Of a stretch of DNA of 64,000 nucleotides, positions 50,100-61,197 are shown one piece after another. Numbering within the stretch: position 1 is the first letter of the stretch; every line of letters begins with the position of its first letter. This DNA comes from Neckera pumila (taxonomy: Eukaryota; Streptophyta; Bryopsida; Hypnales; Neckeraceae): assembly GCA_963969595.1 (NCBI GenBank), contig OZ018414.1, positions 24,163,660 to 24,227,659 on the forward strand. The letters run 5' to 3'. The notes under the pieces were generated by a model. That model did not search any database. It was not told where the DNA came from and saw only the letters and a program-made list of their open reading frames with translations. The position numbers and the translations under genes are program-made.

Positions 50100-51820
50100 T
50101 CAAATAAGTTTGAGAAGAAGTTGACATATTAGAAGTAGAGGATTTTTGAGAACAAAAAAGTCAATTTAGAACACTAACTAGATATTGTTGACTTTTGTAA
50201 CCCTCTTTGTTTTGATTGGGAAATACTTAGAAACCCAATTAGAGAGTAGTTGGACTTTAGGAGAAGTTCTCAAATTATTATCAGTAGGAAAATCTTGACA
50301 AGTTTATTGTTAAAGTTTGGTTGACTTTTGAACCATTAGAAAAAATCCTATTAGATTAGATTTGATAGGATTAGATTTGTCTTCAAAAATATCCCCAAAA
50401 GAAGAAAAAATTATAAAGAAAAAAGAAAAGAAGGAAAATACAAAAAGAATCGTGTTTTTTCCATATTGAAAAAAAGAAAAGAAAAGACGACATGGACGCT
50501 CTCTTTGGCTACAACAAAATCACGATGACGGTAAATGAGGAGGGCATCATTGAATCCACAATTTTTGGAGGAAGTTCTTAAAAAATCCCTCCCTTTATTG
50601 TTTTTGTTTATTAATTGTGCAATTTAGCAAATTAAATTAGGATTGTTAATTAGGATTAACATTGTGGAATTAGGAAGTTGGAATGCAATTTAGAACATAA
50701 AGAACCACAAGAAATAGGAATTGAAACTTAGAATTAGATAGGAAATTTGAATAGCCTCTAGAAAACAATTGCAATTAGGAATAGGATAAAAGTTCCTAAA
50801 AGATAAAGGAATTGAATTAAGATAGAAATTAGGAACAAATTAGAAAGAATTATCCAAAACCAATTTACCAAGGAGTTTAAAATTTACAATAGAAAAGTAA
50901 CTCAAATTAGTAAGAATTTAACGTAATTTCCAAATATTTACCATACTGGAAATTCCCAACATTTATTTTGAATAGGAAATAGTAGTAAAAGTAGAAAAGA
51001 AAAAATAGAAGTTAACTAATAGAATTTCTTTTAGGTTATTAGAATCTAATGTGAAAGTAAAAAACAAAAGGTCAAGTAGAAGTAGTTTTCAAATTTTTAT
51101 AGTAATTAAGAAATTACGGAAGAATTTTGATGAACCGGATAACGGTCAAAATTCAACCATAAGATAACTTTTACTAAGGAAGTCAAAAGTACTTTTATTT
51201 TACCTTTAAGATAAAAATCAAATATCGATAGTAAAACTAGTTCACATTAGAAGTAAAGAGTGAAAAGAATTTACATGAGAATTTTGATGAACCAACAAGG
51301 TCAAAATTCATTAGTAAAAACAATTAACCAAGAACTCAAAAATTAAGAACTTAAGGTAAAAAAGAATTACTTAAGAATTTTGATGAACAAACACAGTCAA
51401 AATTCATTAGTAAATTAACTTACATCAAGAAGTAAAAAGTAATCACATTTTACCACAATAAGTCTAGAAATAACAATTCTAAGGTAAAAATTGTTTTAGT
51501 TTAAAAAACAAGTTGAATTTATATTCTATTAGTAACAGTAAGAACTTATCAAAAATTACCAAAAAAAGATATTAATTAATCCTAAATTTGTCCGCCATTA
51601 TCCGTTAAGGATTTAGGTCAATTTTAGCTTTCTTCACCATTTTAGAAAGCAAGGGTAAAATCAACCCTACCCATTAAACCATTCCGTTGTTTGCTTGTAG
51701 GCTAAAACCAATTCATAGTTTGATTGTTAATCAATCATAGTAAAAACCAGCTAAACAATACTAACATCTTTTGGATTTTATAGCAATTAGAAGTGGACAA
51801 AGCTAATACTAGGAACAACA
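50100..51820. other. Purine-rich tract without genes
   Basis: The plus strand is strongly A+G biased for about 1.5 kb ('gaattaggaa', 'aaaagaaaagaagg' phrases). No frame is coding. Three short hairpins (listed separately) lie in its last third. Possibly the internal non-coding part of a retroelement. Confidence 0.45.
51121..51410 (+). repeat. Three spaced hairpins with a GAATTTTGA stem
   Basis: At about 51123, 51280 and 51374 the sequence 'gaattttgatgaac' is followed 8-12 bases later by 'gtcaaaattca'. Each unit can form a 9-bp stem (gaattttga/tcaaaattc) around a 12-17 base loop. The loops differ while the stems are conserved. Confidence 0.75.
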
Positions 51821-51921
51821 TCAAAAGATCCATTGCTTGGAAGGCGTAATTGGATTATATGTGTTAACACCCAATAGAGATTTAACCATGACAAAAACTA
51901 GAACCTGGCTTTGTGTACACT

Positions 51922-53947
51922 TTATTCCAAGGGTAGGAATAAAGCGCCCACAGTGGACCCCCTCGGATGTACCTCGAACATCTGCTTCATCTGCCACAGA
52001 GAGCTCTCCATGGCATTGCATTCATCATCCAACTTCATTGCTAATTTCAGGAGCTTTTTCATTGCTCGGGATACTACAGACGATTTGTCTTCAAGCTTCT
52101 GTATCCATGCCAACCACCGAGAGTCCGCACTGCCCTATGGCATGCATTTATCCAACTGCACTATTTGTTTCAATCGTTCCACCTCAGACCGAGCATGGAC
52201 GTTCTCTTTGGTTGCCTCATCCAATTTCTGCTTCAATTCTTTGACCTCACTGCCTTCCGTTTGCATGGAAGCATCTTGCAATGTTGGAATAGGATTACAA
52301 ATGGTTGTTTGAGGGTTTACTTCCCTGCTCCTGTGGCCCTGTACAGCTCCGTCTTTTTCAAAAGGAAGAGAGAGTTGATCACTCTCTTGAGTGTCTTGCA
52401 CCTCTTGTGTTATGGGCCCCAACCCTGGAACATCCTTCATTGGCTGCCCGAATGAGCGCTCATGGATCCTCTGTAGTCTTTCCAACTTCTTTTTCAATTC
52501 ATCACATTGTGCCTTCCAGTTGTCATTTGAATCATTCAAGGCCCTCAACGTCTGATTTTCTTTTGCTAGAGCAACCATGTCTTTCATTTTGTTGTACTTG
52601 TCGTTGAGGAATGGTAATATAGCCAGTGTGTACTTCATGAAAGACATGGCACCAATGATCAGTTCAGGCAATACTTTGGCCAATTCCTTTGCAAATTTTG
52701 TAACCTTCGGGGACATTTCTTTTACAAATCCCGCTGCTGTGGTCAATGAGACTACGGTTCTGGCAAACGCCTCCCAACTTGTGTCGGGTTTTGGAAAAGG
52801 GCGAGAGCTGCCAGGCTTGACATCAGATACAAATGGTCTTAGTCCAACCTGAAGTTCCTTCCATCGAGCAGAGCACTGCACCAAGGCTTCCAATTCCTTC
52901 AGATTTGGCATGTGACAAAGAATCTCCAATTGCGAGGAAGGAATAGTTGACGCTCCCGGATACTTGCTCGCAATATCTTTGCTATGAATGGTGAAATCCC
53001 TTGTCACATCATGGGCTCGTTCTTTATTTCTTATTGACCAATGCCATTGAACTTGAGGGCTCAATATTGGGCTCGGCAACCCTGTCCTGTCTGGATTCAA
53101 AGGTACGTGTGTCAAGGGATCTAGAGCATTGCTCTCTAAAAGATTATCAATTGTAGCATTGGCCCTTGCGACTTGTTTCGGTCTAGGGTCCTCCTGACGT
53201 TCTCGCAACAGAAATGGGCCCCACATTTGTTTAGAACGTTTTGCTCGTTCAAAACCATACTTACTAGAACCACGATTTCTATGTTCGGTGTGCACATCAA
53301 AGCCGTTGGAAGAGTCAAAAACACCTCTCCCTCCAAATCTCTCAAGGAGGCACGACTCATTGTCGTTGGGGTCTACATAGAAGCCAACGGTAATGCATCA
53401 CTTGGACCCCCAGAGATGATTGTCTGCGGCATTGGAGTATTTTTAATACTCTTCTTGGTTTTAGTGTCCCACTTGGCCCTGCTTGTGGATTGTACAAATC
53501 CGGAATATTTTTTTGATTGCGATTAAGATGCAGTGGCTCCTTGGCTGTTGTTGGAAACGTGCTCCAATCCACCTTCCGGGCTAATTGGAGTTTTGCGTAC
53601 ACCATGGAGGCCAAGCTGTAGTTTATGTACCTTTTACTCATTGGTTTGTTCCCAAAGAGTGTCTTCCACACCTCCAACCATCGTTCCTTAAAATGCTGGT
53701 CGTTGCAAATCCATGGCTTGCAAAAAAAATCATGTGTCTGAGCGGCATGTGACTCCCTCGGCCAACACTTGTTGATGTGGTACATTTTCACATACTTCTT
53801 GCACATCCTGGAGTTCCAATATTCCGCTGTCTCCTTCTCCCATTCTGGCTCCACTTTGATGTTAGGATCCTCTGTAATCTTTGGATGGAGCCCGTGGGTT
53901 GCCTCCTTCCGTTTAGTTTTCTTACTGCTTTCCGCCCCTGAGTTCAT
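51922..53947 (-). pseudogene. Unknown coiled-coil protein, family U copy 1
   Basis: The N-terminal part (53357-53947) is basic, then has MCKKYVKMYHINKCWPRE, FFCKPWICNDQHFKERWLEV and KPMSKRYINYSLASMVYAKL. After a frameshift around 53.4 kb, a 386-codon frame (52135-53295) contains a globular region with HMPNLKELEALVQCSARWKE, a hydrophobic helix segment (ELIIGAMSFMKYTLAILPFL) and two coiled-coil stretches (DELKKKLERLQRIHERSF; EVKELKQKLDEATKENVHA). It then continues past a TAG at 52135 in the same frame to a stop at 51922. I do not recognise the family. A second copy lies at 58131-59160 in opposite orientation, so it is a repeated, probably transposon-encoded protein. Confidence 0.6.
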
Positions 53948-54204
53948 CCCACCAGTACCTGCAACACCTTCACTGCTTATGATTGTTGCTTTGAATTTGT
54001 AACCGTTTCAAAAATCATTGCAAGTGACCCCCTTGAAACACGTGTCTTTCAATCAAAAAAAGAGCGTATTTCGTTATGAAAAATGAATGACCCCAATTCT
54101 CCACCATGTAGGAGCAATTCGCGCGGTGAAGCAAGAGCAGAACATCCAACACGGTTCCAATACCTCTGAGAGGAGAGAAGAAATGAGGAAAAATGAGTAG
54201 CCAG

Positions 54205-54660
54205 TCCAACCTTATAGCAGTCGGACAGCAGACCTAAGTCATGTCCAATACCGGACCTGCCCCGGACGTCGCGAAGCGTCCCCAGACCTAAGGTTTGGCA
54301 GACGGACCGACGCCAACCGCTTCAGGGTTAAACAGGCAGCACGCCATCCAACTGCCAGACCGAGCCGTCCGAAGTTCGGACTGGGACGTCCGACATCCAA
54401 ACCTGACCGTCCGGACCTGACTGTCCAAACCCAAAGCGGATTAGGGCCGACTATCGGACGGCGGCGGCCGCTGTGAGACTGCCATCTGATGCCCTATACT
54501 ACCAGCCGTTCGATGCCACATGCGACCCCCGTCCGACATTGCGTCCAACCCTTGTCCGACGCGCCATTCCGACCCGCCGTCCAACGATTGGTCGGTCTCC
54601 GTCCGACTGCCGTCCAACCCACCATCCGATCAGGTGGCCAGAGTATATAAGTATAGGATC
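54205..54660. promoter_or_regulatory. GTCCGAC-type motif block C, apparently bidirectional
   Basis: A GC-rich block with exact GTCCGAC or its complement at five or more sites and many variants. On the plus strand it ends in agagtatataagtatagg (54638-54655). On the minus strand it ends in gtccgactgctataaggttg (54205-54224), which lies about 260 bases upstream of the minus-strand ORF start at 53947. It looks like two head-to-head promoter or terminal modules. Confidence 0.5.
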
Positions 54661-55264
54661 CATTGACCCTAGGATCCTTTTCCAAGGCCCATTATTCATG
54701 ATACAAGCATCCAATGCAACGATGGCTACAGAAATCAAGAGATAAGAAAACTATGAACTCATGAAATTGCAATATCAAAGGTCAACCCGAGTGGGACCGT
54801 AGTCCCTCAAAGGCATGGCCGTAATTGGTGGCCTCCTTCTAACTCATTTGAATTTGAGGTGGTCTACAATTCAATTTCCATTGACATCCTCTACCTTGTT
54901 TGATGATGTCACCCCCCTGGTTGTGGGATTTGGTTAGGTCGTGGTAGCCAACTATACAAAAAAAAAAAAAAAAAAAAACATCCAACCAATTTGTGTTTGT
55001 ATTTGGGAGGGAATCACGATTTGCTTGTGGAGGGGGGAGGTGATGAAATGGAGGGCTCGGAAGGGGCAATCTTGAGTTTCGGAGCAAGATGTTTGTAGTA
55101 GCACATAACCACAAACATCTCTGTTCAAAACTAAAAATTGTCCCCTCCAAGCCCTCAAAATTCAAAACCTGCTTCCTTACAACCAAATAATATTTGTTGC
55201 TCACGTACAGTCATGCCTTGGCTTGACGTTTTTTTTTTGGGGGGGGCAGCGGTTAAATGACATT
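54661..55264. other. Intergenic with a poly(A) run
   Basis: A run of about 22 A lies at 54956-54978. No gene; the only open frame (54839-55204, minus) crosses this run. Confidence 0.4.
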
Positions 55265-56010
55265 TAGAGTGTGACCATGATTTGATTTTGATTTGATTTC
55301 TTCAAATAGAACCAAGTTTTACATGATTTAATTTTGCTACTTCAAACGTAAATGGAGCCACCATTATTTTATTTTGTGCACTTCAAATAAAACCAAAGCC
55401 ATTATGATTTCACTTTCATACTTCACAAATAAAATGAATCCACCTTGATTTAATTCACCTACTTCAAACTAAATCCAAGCCACCATGATTTAATTTTGCT
55501 AATTCACATTCAAATTAAGACACCATGATTTAAATTCTGCTTCTTCACATTAAAATCAACAAACCATGATTAAATTTTGCTACTTCAAATTAAAATCAAG
55601 CCACCAAAATTTAATTTTGCTACTTCAAACTAAAATCAAGACACCATGATTTACATTTGGCTACTTCAAATTAAAATCGAGACACCATGATTTAAATTTT
55701 GCTACGTGAAACTAAAACCAAGCCAACATGATTTAAATCTGGTACTTCACATTCAAATCAAGCCACCATGGTTTAATTTTCCCACTTGAAACCAAAATCA
55801 AGTAACCATGATTTAATTTCTGCTGCTTCACAGTAAAATGAAGGCAACATAATTTAAATTTTGGTATGTGAAACTAAAACCAAGCCACCATGATTTGGAT
55901 TTTGGTACTTCACATTCAAATCAAGACATCATGATTTAGATTTTGCCATTTCAAACGAAAATCAAGCCATGGTGATTTAAATTTTTCCATTTCAAACTAA
56001 AACAAAGCCA
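55265..56010 (+). repeat. Degenerate minisatellite, unit about 42 bp
   Basis: About seventeen units built on 'ccaccatgatttaattttg' plus 'ctacttcaaactaaaatcaag' follow each other with many substitutions and small indels. It is an old tandem array with no coding potential. Confidence 0.85.
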
Positions 56011-56079
56011 CCATGATTATAAGAAGGATATCCAACAATTTGTTTTTCAATATGGTCTAGCGTTGATTCATGTGTTTTG

Positions 56080-56715
56080 CTAGAAAAATAAGAACACCCA
56101 TATGCCTCTTTATTATGGTGGCGTCTTTAATTTCATAAGGATTTCCAATTTTTTTTTTCACTACAATCTAACGTTGATTCATATTTTATCCTAGAAAAAT
56201 AAGAATACCCATATGCCTCCTTATTATGGTGTCGTCTTTAATTTCATAAGGATTTCCTTTTTCTTTTATCAATACGGTCTACGGTTGTTTATTATATTTC
56301 TCCCAAAAAATAAGAATACCCTTATGCCTCCTTATTATGGTGTCGTGTTTAATTTCATAAGGATATTCAATTTTTTTTTTCAATACGGTCTATGGTTGCT
56401 TATTATATTTCTCCAAAAAAATAAGAATACCCTTATGCCTCCTTATTATGGTGTCGTCTTTAATTTCATAAGGATATTCAATTTTTTTTTTCAATATGGT
56501 CTACGGTTGATTATTATATTTCTCCAAAAAAATAAGAATACCCATATGCCTCCTTATTATGGTAGCGTCACTAATTTCATAAGGATATCCAATTTTTCTT
56601 TATCAGTATGGCCTAGTGTTGATTCATATTTTTTCCTAGAAAAATTAGAATACCCATATCATATGACTCCTTATTATGGTGTCGTCACTAATTTCATAAG
56701 AGTACTCATTTTTTG
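56080..56715 (+). repeat. 111-bp minisatellite with an open frame
   Basis: The landmark 'atgcctccttattatggtg' starts at 56102, 56213, 56324, 56435 and 56546 at exactly 111-base steps; the last copy (56664) has a small insertion. Since 111 is a multiple of three, the array is open in one frame and yields a repeated hydrophobic peptide (PPYYGVVFNFIRIFNFFFQY type). This is most simply a by-product of the period, not a gene. Confidence 0.9.
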
Positions 56716-57146
56716 TGCAAAAGTGTGCTTAATCCACATTGATTTTACAAGAATAAAAATACCAAACTCTTTAAGTTGTCTCTCTGAGCTTTTAGAGGAT
56801 TACCTATTTGGACATATTCATCGTGTACAGTTCTACGACACTTGACAAACATTGTTGATTTGTGATGCAATGCTTTCAAAAAAAATACTGAAATGGGGAC
56901 TTCATAAGAGTTAATCATCACATTTTAATATAACATTAGAAATTCCAAACTTCAATAAAATTGCATACGTACAATTCTAAATGTTTGCCAAATTTTTATG
57001 GAGTTATAGACTTGTATGCATGGAAGCTTACAAAATGTGCCTACACAAAGAAGTAGTGTGTGTAGAAATTATTTTACATGAACTAACATCATCGCATATT
57101 CTAAACATTAGAATATTATTAACGTATTCAAAGTCAAGGATTTACG

Positions 57147-57179
57147 GGTTAGGGTTTAGGGTTTAGATTTAGGGTTTAT
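57147..57179 (+). repeat. Short interstitial telomere repeat
   Basis: Four TTTAGGG-type units, one altered to gattt. Plant-type telomere sequence, 150 bp upstream of motif block D. Confidence 0.85.
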
Positions 57180-57324
57180 GATTCAGTTTCTGACACCAAT
57201 TTTAGATTCTTCCAACATATTTTTGGAAAGGAATTTGCAAGAGGTTCAAAAATCATAATGCCCTCTCGCATGAATGCAATTTGAATTAAAACTCTCGTGT
57301 TTTTCCTGCTCCAGAGGATCTAGG

Positions 57325-57855
57325 CCATCCGATCAAAACATCGTTCGACCACCATGGCGTCCGACCCTGCAACAATCTGAATGCTGCAGTCTTTTCATTG
57401 GACATTGGAACCGTCCAATCCTCCGGCCATCCAAACCTCCACACGTCTGCTCCTCGAGGAGTCCGACCCTACAAGTGTCCGACCCGCCACGCGGTCGATC
57501 TTGCGCCATCAATATCTTGCTGTCCGAACTTGTAGCCGTCTAAACCCGCAGCCGTCCGAACCTCCATCCGTCCGACCCTCTTGGTTTCTGAACTGAAGCC
57601 GTCCGACCTTACTAACGTTTGACGAGGCCCGATTCTGGTTGTCCAAATTTGCTGTCAATCGTCCGCTACCCTGTCTAACGATCGGTTGGTCCCTCCAACC
57701 AATTTTTCTGTCTTCTTCAGTCGTCCGCCTTACGCCAGTGGCTGTGCAATTAGACATCCGGAGCTTTGTGGCCGTCCGATTTGGGCGTCCGAACTTGGAG
57801 CCGTCCGATGTCCAGAGCGACGTATGCCCTCTTCGACTATTTAAGGGCTCATCGG
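57325..57855 (+). promoter_or_regulatory. GTCCGAC-type motif block D with TATA box
   Basis: Exact GTCCGAC occurs five times between 57358 and 57610, with numerous GTCCGAA, GTCCGAT and GTCCAA variants spaced 8-20 bases apart. The block ends in cgactatttaagggctcatc (57834-57853), a TATA-like box about 290 bases before the ATG at 58131. Orientation matches the family U copy downstream. Confidence 0.55.
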
Positions 57856-58130
57856 ACGGCTCATTTTTTATAGTTGTTTCCCTTGCGGAGTGGGTTGATC
57901 CAGCGCCTTCGAGATTCTGCGTGCCCCTTCCAACTTGGTTTTTGAATGGTTGTGGCCTGTGGTTGGAGACTAAAGTGCTGTCAGCACTAGAGTTTTCGGA
58001 ACTAATTTGTTTTTATAAAGTACAAGTCTCCTTTGATCATCCACATTCTAACTTCAAAGCATTGCACGGATGTGTGAAAAAATCAATTACAATTCTAAAA
58101 TCGATTCCTAAAAACTAAATCAAAGTTATC

Positions 58131-59160
58131 ATGCCACGTGGAGGAAGTGCACCAAAGGGAATATCATAGGATATGAATTGGGAAGATTGGAAAAATCCTC
58201 TTTGCATAGCGGAGCCTGGATGGCAAGAAGAGCCCAAGAAAGTGTAGGATTGCACAACGTGCAAAAAGTATGTGAAAATGACACACATCTCCAAACTGTG
58301 GCCACGTGAACGTGCGCCGATACAAGTTCGACGTTGGGAAGGGCAAATGACCACGTGCAAGAGCGTCCATTTTGTTTAACGATACAAGGAGATTCTATCG
58401 GCATCCGGTTTACCAATGTCGAAAACAAATCTCATGACCTATTTGACCATGGCCATGATTTGGGTAGAGATTGTACTCCACAAAGACGTAGATTGGAAAA
58501 CAATGTATGGAAAAAATGTGAAAACTCTGAATTGCCGACATCACATGATTTATACCAATTGGGTTGGAGCAAGCGATTGCTTGCCAAAGTGGTCCAATCG
58601 AGGTCATTTTAGAACGCCGTTGGTTGTGTTGCCTGACGCAAAGGATAATGTTTTGGACGACGACAATCTTCCCGATGCTCAAGCATCTGTAACATTTGGA
58701 GAGAGACACAAACGGCATGAAGCTCACAAAGACATTGAGTACGAGGAACAGATGCAAGAGGCAATGCGTCGAAGCATGGAGGACCGTGGTCGACAACATG
58801 GGCATGACCCATCGTGCCACCTTGACCGTGGTTCACATGCCCCACAAGATTTGGGAGGAAGTTCACAATATGATAATGCATCTCGAGGTGGCTCTCAAAG
58901 CACGTGATATGACGATGGTAGCCAAGGTGGCTTCCAAAACTATCCTGGGAGCACTGCACCCGCTTCATATCAGTATCATGGAGGTTCTTATTATGGTGGT
59001 TCAAGTGAAGGAGGGTCCCAGCATAATGCTCCCATTCCTCCTCCGCCTTTTGGAGGTCCTCACTACCCAAATTACAAAAGAGGAGTGGCACCAAGTAGAC
59101 AGGGAGACACCTATGGCAAAGGACCATATCTTGGTGTTTTTGGATCTAGAGGCCTAAGTT
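58131..59160 (+). pseudogene. Unknown protein, family U copy 2, with Gly/Ser/Tyr tail
   Basis: One plus-strand frame of about 343 codons with four in-frame stops (near 58170, 58247, 58378 and 58905). It carries CKKYVKMTHISKLWPRE and PMSKTNLMTYLTMAMIWVEI followed by KDVDW, matching copy 1 at 53357-53947. Then comes a KRHEAHKDIEYEEQMQEAMR helix and a low-complexity Gly/Ser/Tyr/Pro tail (GGSYYGGSSEGGSQ, IPPPPFGG) ending GLS. Unlike copy 1 it lacks the long coiled-coil part, so the two differ in their C-termini. Function unknown; probably transposon-encoded. Confidence 0.6.
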
Positions 59161-60483
59161 AGAGAGACGATACTAATTCTGATTCAAAGTGAAGCGGTGT
59201 TTTGTCTTGTAGTGCGAGCCTTAGAACGTGATCCATTAATTGTAATGGCCGTGGATTGTTGTTGTCAACAAGCATTGTACAGTGATGTTGGGGAATTTCA
59301 GTTCCTGATTTTCTAATTTGGCGGGATTAAGTTTTTATGTCCATATACAAGTACATTGGTAGCCATGTGAAGGTATTATTCTTAAATACCATTGTTGTAT
59401 AACCAATGATTTTTTTTAATATACATATGGTATTAGTCCCTTTTCTACAACTCACGCTACAACTGAGTGGCATATGTAAGTCTCCAGCAAAAAACACAAT
59501 GACTTCCATAGTGACGCATAACATTGTGCCCCCCAAAATATAGTCCATACCTTTTGCATAAGCTTGTAGTCCAAATTGAGTGAATGAAAACTTCACATTT
59601 GAATCCGAAGCATAATGTTACCGGAAATGGATACCATTTTTTGTTTTGGTGGTGGATTTATATTCCCTCCTCTTTTTTTTTGCTTATGTTTCCTTATCAT
59701 TCATTCCATCACCCTTTTTTGCTTTTAGTTTCCTTGTCATTTATTCTCAAATTTTTTTTGCTTTAAGTTTCATTGTCATTCATTCTCCATTCTTTTTTGC
59801 TTCCAATTTCTTTGTCATTGTCGGAACATGAAAATCTAGTTTTACTATATTAAAATATAAATTAAGGAATAATATCCTTCTTAGTAGTTAATTTTTCGAT
59901 TTTTCGATAGTTGTAGACCGTGTAATGTTTAGAATCGGAAACCGGGAATGGACTGATCAGGAATTAGAGTAAAGGCTAATTGAATGTACCGGAAACTAGG
60001 AACCGGAATTATACTTTGCTTAGACCGGGTCAGGAAAGGGAAAATAGGACACCGCCTTCCAACGGTGACCTACTTAGCCCTAGGGAACAAGGAACACGTT
60101 CTAATCATTAGTTAACGGGAATCCTAAACGGGCAGGATTAACGGGCAAGGCCTTAATTAGGGTAATTACTAAGAGCTGCTGAGATTGGCTCTTTTAGATC
60201 GTACCTGTCCAAAGGTTGGCCACTTGTGATTTCCTGCCCAGACAAAGAATTATACAGCGTACGCGATTACTGATTTCCGGTCTGAGAGGTAGTGTTGGTG
60301 TGTTGAATTGACAAGACTACAGGCGAGAGTGCTGGAAGGTTATTGAGAGAGATAGAAGGTTGTTGGTGCCAAAGCTTAGAGTAATACCTTCCATCTGAAA
60401 GGAGAGAGAGAGAGTGAGCCATGAGGATCACTAGTCGTACCAACACCCGACAGTAGACCGGTTTTCTTTGATCGACGGGAGAT
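59161..60483. other. Upstream region of the telomere-interrupted coding block
   Basis: 59.2-59.8 kb is AT-rich with T-rich simple sequence. 59.82-60.48 kb is more balanced and could be the leader or LTR-like promoter of the ORF at 60484; a 'ttggtgccaaagc' near 60362 resembles a primer-binding site, but no matching tRNA or second LTR was established. Confidence 0.35.
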
Positions 60484-61105
60484 ATGACCGCAAGTCACAG
60501 CGGAGGAGCGACCATCTCGCTGCGCTACGTGACGCCGCGATTGCCCAAGGATGACAAGGAGATGGCGGAGCTGAAGGAGGACTTGGAACAAATGGGATGC
60601 GCCGGCTTCCTGATCAGACCGTGGGATTTCCGGAGTGAAGCAATAGTGGCGGAGTTGAGTTTGGGAGCACCATCTCAGGCCGCGACAACGATCCGTGCGA
60701 AACCCAAGAAGTGGACGGCTGAGATGTGGAGAAAAGTGTACCGGTTCGACCGGGAGGGCGAAGGCAGCGCATCCCGGAAGGACCAGTTCACGGTGGGTAA
60801 GTTTCATACCCCCATTAGCAAGAAGGATGGGTTCGCGGTTACGGATTGTGTCAATGAGAGAGAGAGGCGTTTACTGCAGTACGTCTTGGCCATTCTTAAC
60901 CCGGAAAGGCCAAGCCGGGTTTCTTTGACACTCGCCAACACAGTCTTTGGCGAGCTGTCAGGAGACCGGAAGGTAGATTGGGGTTTAGTAATTCAGGACC
61001 AAGTGTTGAAAATGGTCAACAATGTCGGGAAGGCTAAGCCTTCCGCCATCTGTCCGTTCCTCTACCACCTATATAATTCGGAGGAGGTGATGACAAAAGA
61101 GGAAG
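60484..61105 (+). CDS. Plant transposon-associated protein fragment (truncated by telomere repeats)
   Basis: An undisrupted, GC-rich frame of 207 codons from ATG 60484. It starts TASHSGGATISLRYVTPRLP, has KKWTAEMWRKVYRFDREGEG, then RERRLLQYVLAILNPERPSR, GDRKVDWGLVIQDQVLKM, and SAICPFLYHLYNSEEVMTKE. The last part resembles the 'putative plant transposon protein' domain often encoded by plant retroelements (pattern: R-x-L-L-x-Y-x-x-x-I-L-x-P, dWgl-i, pFlyhLY). The frame runs directly into a (CCCTAAA)n array, which supplies the stop codon, so the original C-terminus is missing. Absence of internal stops suggests it is younger than the other elements. Alternative: a host gene 3'-truncated by a repair event. 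Confidence 0.55.
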
Positions 61106-61182
61106 CCCTAAACCCTAAACCCTAAACCCTAAACCCTAAACCCTAAAACCCTAAACCCTAAAACCCTAAACCCTAAAACCCA
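61106..61182 (+). repeat. Interstitial telomere array between coding segments
   Basis: About ten CCCTAAA units, some with an extra A (CCCTAAAA). It abuts coding sequence on the left (GAGGAAGCC) and lies 15 bases before an ATG on the right. Confidence 0.95.
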
Positions 61183-61197
61183 GCTTTGTTTGGCATC

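Noticed and set aside
54494..54745. Overlapping frames on both strands in motif block C
   Set aside because: Low-stop-density by-product of GC-rich GTCCGAC repeats; the same happens in blocks A, B and D.
56213..56845. 210-codon frame with repeated peptide
   Set aside because: Created by a minisatellite with a unit divisible by three; no promoter-like or coding bias is seen.
57325..57855. Array read as dehydration-responsive (DRE/CRT) elements
   Set aside because: The DRE core is RCCGAC; most copies here are TCCGAC, so a DREB/CBF role is not supported by sequence alone.
59820..60362. Possible LTR beginning TGTCGGAAC and a primer-binding-site-like ttggtgccaaagc
   Set aside because: No second LTR, no polypurine tract and no pol gene in the window.
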